A stretch of DNA of 5,580 nt from Actinomycetes bacterium (GTDB taxonomy: Bacteria; Actinomycetota; Acidimicrobiia; Acidimicrobiales; Palsa-688), in the NCBI GenBank assembly GCA_021846485.1, contig JAJZWW010000233.1, positions 1 through 5,580 of the forward strand. The letters are read 5' to 3'. The notes below the pieces were generated by a model. The model was not told the origin of the DNA. It worked only from the letters and a program-made list of their open reading frames with translations, and did not search any database. Position numbers and translations under genes: made by a program. Shown here one piece after another: positions 1 to 5,580 of the stretch (positions are counted from its first letter, which is position 1; the number at the start of each line of letters is the position of its first letter).

Positions 1-357
1 CTGCTCGGCCAAGGAGATGCCGAGCTTGTCGAACATGGTCCGCAACTCGGGGTCCACCTCGTCGAGGCTCGAGAGCGCGGCCTTCTTCTTGGGAGCGGCG
101 TAGTAGATGATGTCGCCGTGGTCGATAGGCGGGTAGGTGACGTTCGGCCAGGTCGGCTCGGCCATGGTGCGCCAATGGCGGTAGGCGCCGAGCCTCCACT
201 CCAACAGCCAGTCCGGCTCGCCCTTCTTGGCCGAGATCAACCGGATGACGTCCTCGGAGAGACCTCTCGGCGCGAAGTCGGTGTCGAGGTCGGTCGAAAA
301 ACCGTACGCATACTCCCGGCTCGCCAGCTCCGCCAGCTCGGCCCGCGCCGAGCTCAT
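1..357 (-). CDS. sufB: SufB, Fe-S cluster assembly scaffold protein, N-terminal 119 residues (partial)
   Basis: SufB is the core scaffold of the cytoplasmic SufBCD complex, which builds Fe-S clusters from SufS/SufU sulfur with SufC ATPase activity. The visible 119 codons match the conserved N-terminus: YAYGFSTDLDTDFAPRGL (about residues 16-33), then DVIRLISAKKGEPDWLLEWR (36-55), AYRHW, WPNVTYPPIDHGDIIYYAAPKK (about 70-91) and the start of the MFDKLGI segment. The catalytic core lies beyond the left edge. The ATG at 357-355 sits inside the stop of the upstream hemerythrin/DUF2249 gene (ATGA, four-base overlap), which points to translational coupling; no separate promoter is visible. In many actinobacteria a SufR-type regulator gene precedes sufB. 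Here that place is taken by a di-iron protein. Identity is very secure; the length and the rest of the suf operon cannot be seen. Confidence 0.96.
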   Translation of the reverse strand, partial: MSSARAELAELASREYAYGFSTDLDTDFAPRGLSEDVIRLISAKKGEPDWLLEWRLGAYRHWRTMAEPTWPNVTYPPIDHGDIIYYAAPKKKAALSSLDEVDPELRTMFDKLGISLAEQ

Positions 358-1610
358 GGTCGGACCCCGGCCGGCCGGCCGATCCGCACCCGCCACACCG
401 TCGGGCCCGCCTCGAGGTAGTCCCAGCTGAACTCACCTTGATGTTCGGCCTCGAACTGGTAGCGGAGAGGCTTCGGGTCGTGGTCGTTCACCAGGATGAA
501 GCCGGCGCCTTCGACTAGCGCGTCGAAGGTGGTGAAGATCACGTCGTGGCGCTGACCGTGGGGGAAGCGCCGCACGTCCAGCTCGGGCTCAACCCCTGTC
601 GGGGTACCGGCCGGGACCGCCGACCCCTCCCCGGCGACCTGGCCGGCCGGCCGGCCGATGCGCACCTGCCACACGGTGGGCCCCGCCTCGAGCACGTCCC
701 AGGTGAACTCACCTTGATGTTCGGCCTCGAACTGGTAGCGAAGGGGCTTCGGGTCGTGGTCGTTCACCAAGATGAACGCCGTTCCAGGGCCGAGGGCGCC
801 GTAGGTGGCGAAGATCTTCTCGTGGCGCTGGGCCGGGGCGAGCGCCCGCACGTCGAGCACGGCAGCCCCTGTCCCGCCCGGCTCCTTCCGTACCGTCGAC
901 AGCGTCACCGGCTCCGACGTCGCCGAGCGCACCAGCCGGTGCAGCGCCGCGGTGACCCGCACGGCGAGCTCGGGACGCGCCAGTCGGACGGCCACCCAAG
1001 CCTCGGCGGCCAGCCTGCACGCGCCGTCGCCCCGCCCGGCGTCAGCAAGCTGGGTGGCGGCGCCGAGCAGCAGGCGGATGAGGGAGGCCTCGGTGTCGGG
1101 GGCTCCCAGCTCGTCGGCGACTGGTGTCTCGTCCTGCGCGGCCTCGGTGAGACGGTGCATCTGGACCAGCAGCCCGGGCACGTCCACGTCGGGGTCGGCG
1201 GCAAGCGGAGGCAGGATCAGCTCGTTCTCCTTGGCCACGTGCCCGGCAAAGAGCGTGCCGATCGCCTCGGCCGCCTGCGACGCCGCAGTCTCGTCATCGG
1301 CCGTTGCCAGTCGCTCCGCCATCGCCGTGAGCCTGCGGTGCTCATCGACCATCCCTGCCACCGTCTCGGCGAGATCTGTTTTCCCCGCGGCAGCCTGGTA
1401 CAGCGTGTGCTCCTCGGCCATCGCGTGGGGAAGGACCTCCTGCGCTAGGTAGGCGACGAGCTCGGCTGCTGGCGTCTCGCAGCCGCCATGGTTCCCGGCG
1501 GGGGCCTGCAACGCGGCGACGCGCCGGGCCACCCCATCGGCCAGCGCTGCGTGATGGGCCAGCATCGCCTGCAAGGCGCTGGCGTCGGCAGCGGTGTCGG
1601 TGCTCGTCAT
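354..1610 (-). CDS. Hemerythrin-like (HHE) protein with two tandem DUF2249 domains
   Basis: This 418-residue soluble protein has three parts. Residues about 10-155 form a hemerythrin-like four-helix bundle with plausible di-iron ligands H20 (or H19), H62, E66, H91 (in DEHRRL), H124 and E128 (HVAKENELILP). Residues about 172-228 are helical and Ala-rich, with no motif I recognise. Residues 252-321 and 344-413 are two DUF2249 domains sharing the core LVNDHDPKPLRYQFEAEHQG. Hemerythrin-like proteins bind O2 or NO or, as in the RIC/YtfE family, help repair oxidised or nitrosylated Fe-S centres; DUF2249 is often found with them but has no settled reaction. The ATG at 1610 follows AAGGAG six bases upstream (1617-1622). 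The stop overlaps the sufB start, so a role in Fe-S assembly, repair or sensing is inferred. Domain calls are firm; the function is not shown. Confidence 0.92.
   Translation of the reverse strand: MTSTDTAADASALQAMLAHHAALADGVARRVAALQAPAGNHGGCETPAAELVAYLAQEVLPHAMAEEHTLYQAAAGKTDLAETVAGMVDEHRRLTAMAERLATADDETAASQAAEAIGTLFAGHVAKENELILPPLAADPDVDVPGLLVQMHRLTEAAQDETPVADELGAPDTEASLIRLLLGAATQLADAGRGDGACRLAAEAWVAVRLARPELAVRVTAALHRLVRSATSEPVTLSTVRKEPGGTGAAVLDVRALAPAQRHEKIFATYGALGPGTAFILVNDHDPKPLRYQFEAEHQGEFTWDVLEAGPTVWQVRIGRPAGQVAGEGSAVPAGTPTGVEPELDVRRFPHGQRHDVIFTTFDALVEGAGFILVNDHDPKPLRYQFEAEHQGEFSWDYLEAGPTVWRVRIGRPAGVRP
428..500. repeat. Direct repeat copy A (second DUF2249 domain)
   Basis: These 73 bases match positions 704-776 with only three mismatches (at 465, 468 and 494), offset exactly 276 bases (92 codons). 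They encode an identical 24-residue core in both DUF2249 domains. Near-identity at the DNA level, including third codon positions, points to a recent in-frame duplication or gene conversion between the two domains. Confidence 0.93.
704..776. repeat. Direct repeat copy B (first DUF2249 domain)
   Basis: This is the partner of the repeat at 428-500. The first 37 bases are identical; three mismatches follow, all silent. The copies diverge outside this core, for example around the linker between the domains (residues about 322-343), which is rich in Gly, Pro and Val. Confidence 0.93.
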
Positions 1611-1643
1611 GGTGCGCTCCTTCTTCCTTCTCCGAACGGGTTC

Positions 1644-1680
1644 TCACAGTCGAGTCTATCTCTAGTCTTTGGTAGAACAA
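1644..1680 (-). promoter_or_regulatory. Predicted promoter of the hemerythrin/DUF2249-sufB unit
   Basis: On the minus strand, TTGTTC (1680-1675) and TAGACT (1658-1653) are separated by 16 bases, a fair -35/-10 pair. It would start transcription near 1646 and give a leader of about 36 bases. Two AGACT copies lie 11 bases apart here (starting at 1668 and 1657), and AGACT-N4-TGTGA covers 1657-1644. A perfect ten-base palindrome, GAACGGGTTC (arms GAAC and GTTC), lies at 1634-1643 just downstream of the expected start. The divergent plus-strand gene begins only 119 bases away, so the region must serve both directions. This is a visual match only. Confidence 0.4.
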
Positions 1681-1729
1681 CAGACGGAGGTGCGAGCCCG
1701 TCGGAATCGGATCGAGCGGAGGGGACGAG

Positions 1730-2200
1730 GTGGAGACGAACCCGGTGTTGGTGACGCTGGAGCTGCTGGCCGCCTCCATCTGGGTGGGCAGCCTCGTGTG
1801 CCTGGCGGTGGTCGCGCAGACGGGGGGCGCCACGCTCGATGGGCCCGCTCAGGTCACCTTCTTCCGTGCCCTCGGGCGCCGGTACGCGGTCGTCGGCACG
1901 GCCGCACTCCTCGTCGCCATCGGGGTGGGGCTCGCCATGGCCTGGCCGCCGTCCACCTGGTCGGCCACGATCGATGCAACCGTCGCACTGGCGGGGCTCC
2001 TCGTGCTGGCGTCGGCGGCAGGGATGGCACAGGCTCGGGCCATGGGGACCCTGCGCGGGAGGTCCATGAACACACCCGCCGACCCCGTCGCCCGAGCTGC
2101 GGTGCGCCGAGGCCGGCACGTCGCGACCGCACTGTGCCTTCTGATGGCTGCCGACACCCTCGGTGTCGTCGTCCTGGCCGCCATCACGATCTCGCGCTGA
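1730..2200 (+). CDS. Small four-helix integral membrane protein, CopD-like
   Basis: The product has 156 residues. Four hydrophobic segments are visible at about 6-30, 52-72, 82-102 and 131-153. The first carries ELLAASIWVGS (11-21), and the HLLAA-x-WVGG-like pattern resembles the start of CopD-type or related membrane proteins, some of which bind copper or heme. No conserved His pair or other metal site stands out; the only His is H130, so substrate or cofactor binding is not supported. The GTG start at 1730 is chosen because GGAGGGG (1718-1724) lies five bases upstream. The gene is divergent from the hemerythrin/DUF2249 gene and ends 134 bases before the next gene. It reads without lesions. 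That it is a real membrane protein is likely; the family assignment is tentative. Confidence 0.75.
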   Translation: METNPVLVTLELLAASIWVGSLVCLAVVAQTGGATLDGPAQVTFFRALGRRYAVVGTAALLVAIGVGLAMAWPPSTWSATIDATVALAGLLVLASAAGMAQARAMGTLRGRSMNTPADPVARAAVRRGRHVATALCLLMAADTLGVVVLAAITISR

Positions 2201-2258
2201 CGTCACGCCACGTCGAGAGGTGTCCGCCGTACCGGCACCAGGCCACTGATCCACTCGC

Positions 2259-2287
2259 TTGCACGATCGCTCCAGGGCTGGTAATGC
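2259..2287 (+). promoter_or_regulatory. Weak promoter candidate for the DUF4242 operon
   Basis: TTGCAC (2259-2264) is a good -35-like hexamer; 17 bases later comes TAATGC (2282-2287), a poor -10. GACTAT (2295-2300), inside the IscR-like palindrome, is another possible -10 but has no matching -35. The rest of the intergenic stretch 2201-2334 shows only the palindrome at 2289-2313 and the ribosome binding site GAGGAG at 2323-2328. Confidence 0.3.
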
Positions 2288-2288
2288 T

Positions 2289-2313
2289 AAACATGACTAT
2301 TTCGGTCATCTAT
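2289..2313. promoter_or_regulatory. IscR type-1-like (Rrf2 family) operator
   Basis: The inverted repeat ATGAC-N7-GTCAT (2293-2309) lies 21 bases before the ATG at 2335. Laid against the 25-base type-1 consensus of E. coli IscR as I remember it (ATASYY-GACTRRWWYAGTC-RRSTAT), 2289-2313 agrees at 20 positions, including GACT and GTC and five of the six right-flank bases. Rrf2-family regulators carrying Fe-S clusters (IscR, NsrR and relatives) bind sites of this general form. Its place between the likely promoter and the ribosome binding site fits repression. No Rrf2 gene is in the window, so the regulator is inferred. Confidence 0.6.
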
Positions 2314-2334
2314 TGGAACTTCGAGGAGTGGACC

Positions 2335-2891
2335 ATGGCCGTGCACCTGACGGAGATCACCACCGGCACCGACGAGCGAAGCCTCGTCGCGGCCCTTGTC
2401 GAACGGCTCAGTCCTGCGGCAATCACGGCAGGAGGCCGAGTGGTCGAGGTGCAGGTGAGCCAGGACCTCGCCCGGATCTTCTTCGTCGCTGAAGGCGTCG
2501 ACCCGCCCGCCTCACCGCCGCCATCGCCGGCATCGGTGCCTCCCAGAGCAAGCCGGCAGCGGTGCGACTGGTCGGCGCAACCCTCGACGAGGTGCGTGCA
2601 CGGGCTGGCGGCCGGGCGAGCCATCTGGTCGAGTGGGACTTCCCCGCTGGTCTCGACATGGACACGTACCTGGCCCGGAAGAAGGAGAAGGCTCCCCTCT
2701 ACGACCAGGTCCCCGAGGTCAGCTTCTTGCGCACCTACGTGCGCGAGGACATGGGGAAGTGCCTATGCCTCTACGACGCCCCCGATGACGCGCCGGTGGT
2801 GCGAGCCCGAGCGGTCGTCTCCACGCGGATCGACCGCCTCCATCGTCTCGCCCCTCCTTCCGACGCCACGGTGGCGTCGCCCCAGCCGTGA
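2335..2891 (+). pseudogene. DUF4242-domain protein, frameshifted
   Basis: The ATG at 2335 has GAGGAG six bases upstream. The reading frame is clear through VAEGVD (residue 56), then is lost. It resumes at 2505 in another frame as ARLTAAIAGIGASQ and runs to the TGA at 2889-2891. One missing base in the C-rich run at 2502-2508 explains this; repaired, the protein has 185 residues. Residues 1-93 look like an alpha/beta module I do not recognise. Residues about 97-175 match DUF4242: HLVEWDFPAG, LRTYVREDMGKCLCLYDAPDD, with C143 and C145 in the central strand. DUF4242 is a small ferredoxin-like fold; one actinobacterial member, SCO4226, is reported to bind nickel. The function here is unknown. The stop overlaps the next start (GTGA), so this is the first gene of a tightly coupled operon. 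A sequencing error in the C run is the main alternative to true decay. Confidence 0.75.
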
Positions 2892-3725
2892 CTGTCGAGA
2901 TGACGGCGGACAGCGGCACCCTTCCCGACGGCCTCGATGCGTACTTCGCCGAGCGCGCCGAGGCGGTCGATCGAGGCACCGCGGATGTCCTCGACGGGCT
3001 ACGGCGCCTCGCTGACCACGGCCTGCTCGCCCACCCGGACCTTGCTGTCAGCTGTGCCGTCATCGAGCGCGTCGCTCGCCACTGTCTCGCCTCGGCGTTC
3101 AGCACGTGGGCGCACACGGTGGTGGCCGAGTACCTGTCGCTGTCGAGCTCAGCCGTGCTGTGGGCCGAGGTGCCACGCTTGCAGCAGGCCGAGAGGATCG
3201 GCTCGACGGCCATGGCACCTGCGATGCAGCACCTCGTGGGCCTCGCTGATCTCGGCGTCGGGTTCCGCCACGACGGGGGAGCCCTCGTCATCGACGGCGC
3301 AGCGCGTTGGGCGTCCAACCTCTTCGCCGAGGGCTTTCTCGTGGTGGTGGGAGCCGCCGACCCCGACGGAAAACGCGCAGTGCTCGCAATCGCTTCGGAC
3401 GCTATTCAGGATCGAGCACGACCACCTCCGTGCGCTCCTCGACACGCTCAGCGTCCGCCACCAGCAGCTCATCGGGGAGCTGGGCCCGACGCAGGCGGTG
3501 GTGACGCACCGTCTGGAGGTAGCGAAGATGGCGCAGCAGGCGGTCGACGTCGAGCTTCGGGTAGCGGGTGGACGTGGGTACCGGGCGTCGAGCCCGACCG
3601 CACGGCGAGTACGGGAGGCCGCGTTCCTGCCAATCCAGTCCCCGACCGAGGGGCATCTCCGTTTCGAGCTCGACAGCTTCGTTCCGGGCGAGGTGCCGGC
3701 CCCTGCCGTAGGGGGTGATCGGTGA
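2888..3725 (+). pseudogene. Acyl-CoA-dehydrogenase-fold flavoprotein, internally truncated and out of frame
   Basis: The GTG at 2888 overlaps the previous stop. The first frame encodes about 172 residues of a dehydrogenase-like N-terminus: a helical domain (about 15-100) with VIERVARHCLASAFSTWAH (58-76), then GSTAMAPAMQHLVGL (105-119) and the beta-domain stretch VIDGAARWASNLFAEGFLVV (134-153). It breaks near 3400. From 3402 a different frame gives the C-terminal helical domain, about 107 residues, including VELRVAGGRGYRASSPTARR and AAFLPIQSPTEGHLRFEL, up to the TGA at 3723-3725. Together they make about 280 residues, while such proteins usually have 350-400. The end of the beta domain and the start of the last domain (roughly 80-110 residues, much of the flavin and substrate pocket) are therefore missing, besides the frame change. 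Such proteins oxidise acyl-CoA esters or, in the DszC/SfnB branch, organosulfur compounds; the substrate here is unknown. As read it cannot be functional. Confidence 0.72.
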
Positions 3726-4626
3726 CCTCATTCGTCGGGCTGCAGGCGGGCGAGTCGCGACATCAAGTGACGCAACAGGCATTGCGCCACGGGCTTCCCT
3801 ACGGGGCAGTGATGGCGACGGGGGGCGCTGCGCAGCTGGCCGGAGCCTATGGCCTCCCCGGCGCCACGCGCCCGTTGCTGTGGCTGGCGGTGGTCGCGGC
3901 CGGATGGATCGCTGGACGAGGCGTCATTCGCCATCGTCGCGAGCTTCGACTCCCGCTGTGGGCCTGGACGAGGATCGGACCACCCGGTGAGCACGCCGGG
4001 GTGCTCACCGTGTCCCTGGGCCTGACGGTTGTCGCGAGTGGCCTCAGCGCGTAGCCAGGACCCGCCTTTGCCCTCGGTATCGGCCTCGGGCCCTGGCATG
4101 ACTGAGCGCCGCGTTGTTCGTCGCCCGCTTCTCCGTGTCGGTCTCGCGCCCAGGCCGGTCCGGTGCCCTCGACGGGGGCTGGTTCCTCGCCCCCGCCGCC
4201 CTCCTCGGAGCCGGCATTGCCGCCGGGGCCTATGCCACCGATGCAGCCGGCGTGCTGGCGGACCTGCTGTGCTGGGTTGCGCTCGTGGCCGCCGGAGTTG
4301 GCACGACCGGGTACTGGGCCGCGGTTCTGGGGTCCGCGATCGCCGTCGCCCGCCGGGGTCTCGGGGATAGCCGCAGGGTGCTGTGGTGGATCGCGGCGGG
4401 CTGCGGCGGGCTGGCCGCAGCAGGGCTCGCGCGGGCGCTCTCCGCGGGTGGCGGCCTCTGGCCGACGGATGTCGTCACGCTCGCTCTCTGGACGGTCACC
4501 GCCGCGTTGCACGCGTCGCGCCTGCTCCCGAGCACTGGGCGACAGCCGACAACCCCGACGTACGGGCGGGACGACCCGACCGTGCCGACGCGCCCGCCGG
4601 AGGCGCTGGCCCCGCCGCCCCGCTGA
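3722..4626 (+). pseudogene. TDT/SLAC1-family membrane transporter with a nonsense codon and a frameshift
   Basis: The GTG at 3722 overlaps the preceding stop (GTGA). The first frame encodes 110 residues with a TDT-like start: GLPYGAVMATGGAAQLAGAYG (24-44), then a second helix in LLWLAVVAAGWIAG (52-65) and a third near 92-110, up to a TAG at 4052. The same frame continues sensibly past that codon (PGPAFALGIGLGPWHD). At about 4102 it must shift by one base to give SAALFVARFSV, DGGWFLAPAALLGAGIAAGA and at least three more hydrophobic helices, ending in a Pro-rich tail. Repaired, it has about 301 residues, the usual size of this family. The family covers malate, tellurite-resistance (TehA), sulfite (SSU1) and anion-channel (SLAC1) proteins, so an anion or dicarboxylate export role is likely, with the substrate open. 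TAG could come from CAG by one substitution. Family assignment is moderate. Confidence 0.68.
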
Positions 4627-4649
4627 GGTCCAGCGATGGCCTGGTGATA

Positions 4650-5318
4650 TCAGCGAGGTGATAGACGCTGGCCCGCGTCCTCTATGTCCTCGTGCGAAGC
4701 CGCGTCCAGGATCCGACGTGCCCAGCGGTGCCACGACGCAGCGAGCTCCGGCACGCAGAGAAGATCACGGGCGCGCTGGTGCTGGTCGTAGAAGATGTGA
4801 GCCACGTCGACCGCACGGAGCCCGTGCGATGGCCGGTGGACGACGTGGACCTCGTCACCGGCCTGGAGCTCGCCTTCGGTGAGGATCCGCAGATAGACGC
4901 CGTGACGGCGAGCCTCGGCGAAACGCCGTGGGAACTGGTCGTCTCCGACGCGGATACCGAGCTTGTAACAGGGGATACGCGGCTGGGTGACCTGAAGCTG
5001 GACGCTTCCCACTTGCCAGCACTCCCCGACAACCGCCTCGGAGAGGTCAAGACCCGTGATCGTGAGGTTCTCGCCCACGCCCCCCACGCCGAGCTCCAAG
5101 CCGAGCTGTCCGTTCCACCACTCGAGGTCCTCCGCGGCGTACGCATAGACGGCTTTGTCCGGGCCACCGTGGGCCTTGCGGTCAACTTGCGCGTCGCCGA
5201 CGAGGTTCACTCCTCGGGCCCGGACAGGGCCGACGATGGGCGACTTCCAGATCGACGAGCGCACCGTGCGGCCGTGCCAGCCCGCCTGCCTCGGGCGGCC
5301 CACGTTCACCGACAGCAC
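4650..5318 (-). CDS. MOSC-domain protein, YiiM-like
   Basis: MOSC domains bind molybdenum cofactor or transfer sulfur through a conserved Cys; E. coli YiiM (224 residues) is linked to detoxification of N-hydroxylated bases. This protein, 222 residues from the GTG at 5318, carries the family marks: LSVNVGRPR at the N-terminus, GVNLVGDAQVDRKAHGGPDK (36-55), YAYAAEDLEWW, GENLTITGL (82-90) and VTQPRIPCYKLGIR (110-123) with the expected Cys at 117. No good ribosome binding site precedes the GTG. A TTG at 5456, overlapping the upstream stop, would add 46 residues unlike the family; an ATG at 5341 is out of frame. The gene is probably co-transcribed with the AhpD-like gene before it and converges on the transporter pseudogene, with 23 bases between the stops and no clear terminator. 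The domain is certain, the start is not. Confidence 0.9.
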   Translation of the reverse strand: MLSVNVGRPRQAGWHGRTVRSSIWKSPIVGPVRARGVNLVGDAQVDRKAHGGPDKAVYAYAAEDLEWWNGQLGLELGVGGVGENLTITGLDLSEAVVGECWQVGSVQLQVTQPRIPCYKLGIRVGDDQFPRRFAEARRHGVYLRILTEGELQAGDEVHVVHRPSHGLRAVDVAHIFYDQHQRARDLLCVPELAASWHRWARRILDAASHEDIEDAGQRLSPR

Positions 5319-5452
5319 CCTGGAGCCAGAGTGCCGGTCATCTTCCTCGTTGCTCGCGGTCTCTTGCCGTCGGTGCTCGACTCCGGGCACCGCCTGGCGC
5401 GGCAGGCGACCCGACGGGCCCGGCCTGGAAAGACCCCCCGTGGCGCGAGTCG

Positions 5453-5580
5453 TCAACGACGCTCACCTGGATGCTCATAGCTGCCGACCGGGGAGCGCAA
5501 GCCCACCGCGAAACGGTTCCAGCCGTTGATGGCGACGACCGAGAGGGTGAGCGCCACCACTTCCTCGTCGCTGAACCGGG
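5453..5580 (-). CDS. AhpD/carboxymuconolactone-decarboxylase-like protein, C-terminal 41 residues (partial)
   Basis: The 41 visible residues, entering from the right edge, include FSDEEVVALTLSVVAINGWN (about 2-21) followed by RFAVGLRSPVG. This matches the last helix of AhpD-core (carboxymuconolactone decarboxylase family) proteins, where a pattern like F-x-DEE-VALT-x-AINAWNR is common. Such proteins include thiol-dependent peroxidases with a CxxC pair; that part lies outside the window, so activity cannot be judged. The TGA is at 5455-5453. The next gene on the same strand, MOSC, starts about 134 bases downstream; nothing notable was seen in between. A two-gene oxidative-stress or detoxification unit is plausible but inferred. 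Confidence 0.75.
   Translation of the reverse strand, partial: RFSDEEVVALTLSVVAINGWNRFAVGLRSPVGSYEHPGERR

Noticed and set aside
546..1448. Plus-strand open frame of 300 codons opposite the hemerythrin gene
   Set aside because: It lies entirely antisense to a gene with clear domains, and its composition is typical of a high-GC antisense frame.
2219..2240. GGTG/CACC hairpin after the membrane-protein gene
   Set aside because: The stem is short and mismatched, with no T run, too weak to call a terminator.
2497..2512. Programmed -1 frameshift in the DUF4242 gene
   Set aside because: The run CCCGCCC does not allow both tRNAs to re-pair in the new frame, and two neighbouring genes have comparable lesions, so decay or sequencing error is simpler.
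1669..3015. Long open plus-strand frame of about 448 codons
   Set aside because: Its first part overlaps the membrane-protein gene in another frame and encodes Arg/Gly/Pro-rich nonsense. Only 2335-2502 of it is real, as the first part of the DUF4242 gene.
4645..4652. TGATATCA palindrome between the convergent genes, as a possible terminator
   Set aside because: Only eight bases, AT-rich, no GC stem and no T run; it overlaps the MOSC stop codon.
5319..5456. MOSC start at the TTG at 5456
   Set aside because: It would add 46 residues rich in Gly, Arg and Pro that do not resemble the family's N-terminus.

Overview
This is a high-GC window with GTG starts, strong purine-rich ribosome binding sites and stop/start overlaps (ATGA, GTGA). 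It suggests a chromosomal segment of an actinobacterium, possibly an acidimicrobial or similar metagenomic lineage. I cannot name a genus from the sequence.

Layout. Positions 1-1610 (minus strand) hold the 3' part of a two-gene unit. A hemerythrin-like protein with two tandem DUF2249 domains (354-1610) overlaps by four bases (ATGA) the start of sufB (1-357), which runs off the left edge. A short divergent promoter region (1611-1729) separates this unit from a plus-strand gene for a small four-helix membrane protein with a CopD-like look (1730-2200). After a 134-base intergenic region comes a plus-strand, GTGA-linked three-gene operon (2335-4626). Its genes are a DUF4242 protein, an acyl-CoA-dehydrogenase-fold protein and a TDT/SLAC1-family membrane transporter. 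Just upstream lies a palindrome (2289-2313) that closely resembles the type-1 operator of the Fe-S regulator IscR (Rrf2 family). Converging on the operon from the right is a minus-strand MOSC-domain gene (4650-5318). It is preceded by the last 41 codons of an AhpD/carboxymuconolactone-decarboxylase-like gene (5453-5580), which enters from the right edge.

The most striking point is that, as read here, all three operon genes are broken. There is a one-base frameshift near 2503 in the DUF4242 gene. The dehydrogenase-like gene has a frame change plus an apparent internal loss of roughly 80-110 codons near 3400. The transporter has an in-frame TAG at 4052 and a one-base frameshift near 4102. In each case the protein resumes clearly in another frame, so the decay is recent or the sequence contains errors. 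The flanking genes read cleanly.

Working model. The left unit ties a di-iron sensor/repair-type protein to Fe-S cluster assembly. The operon to its right was probably controlled by an Rrf2-type Fe-S or redox regulator, with a predicted soluble enzyme, a small partner protein and an anion-type exporter. The combination DUF4242 + dehydrogenase fold + TDT transporter under an IscR-like site is the candidate undescribed system here. Its substrate cannot be read from the sequence.
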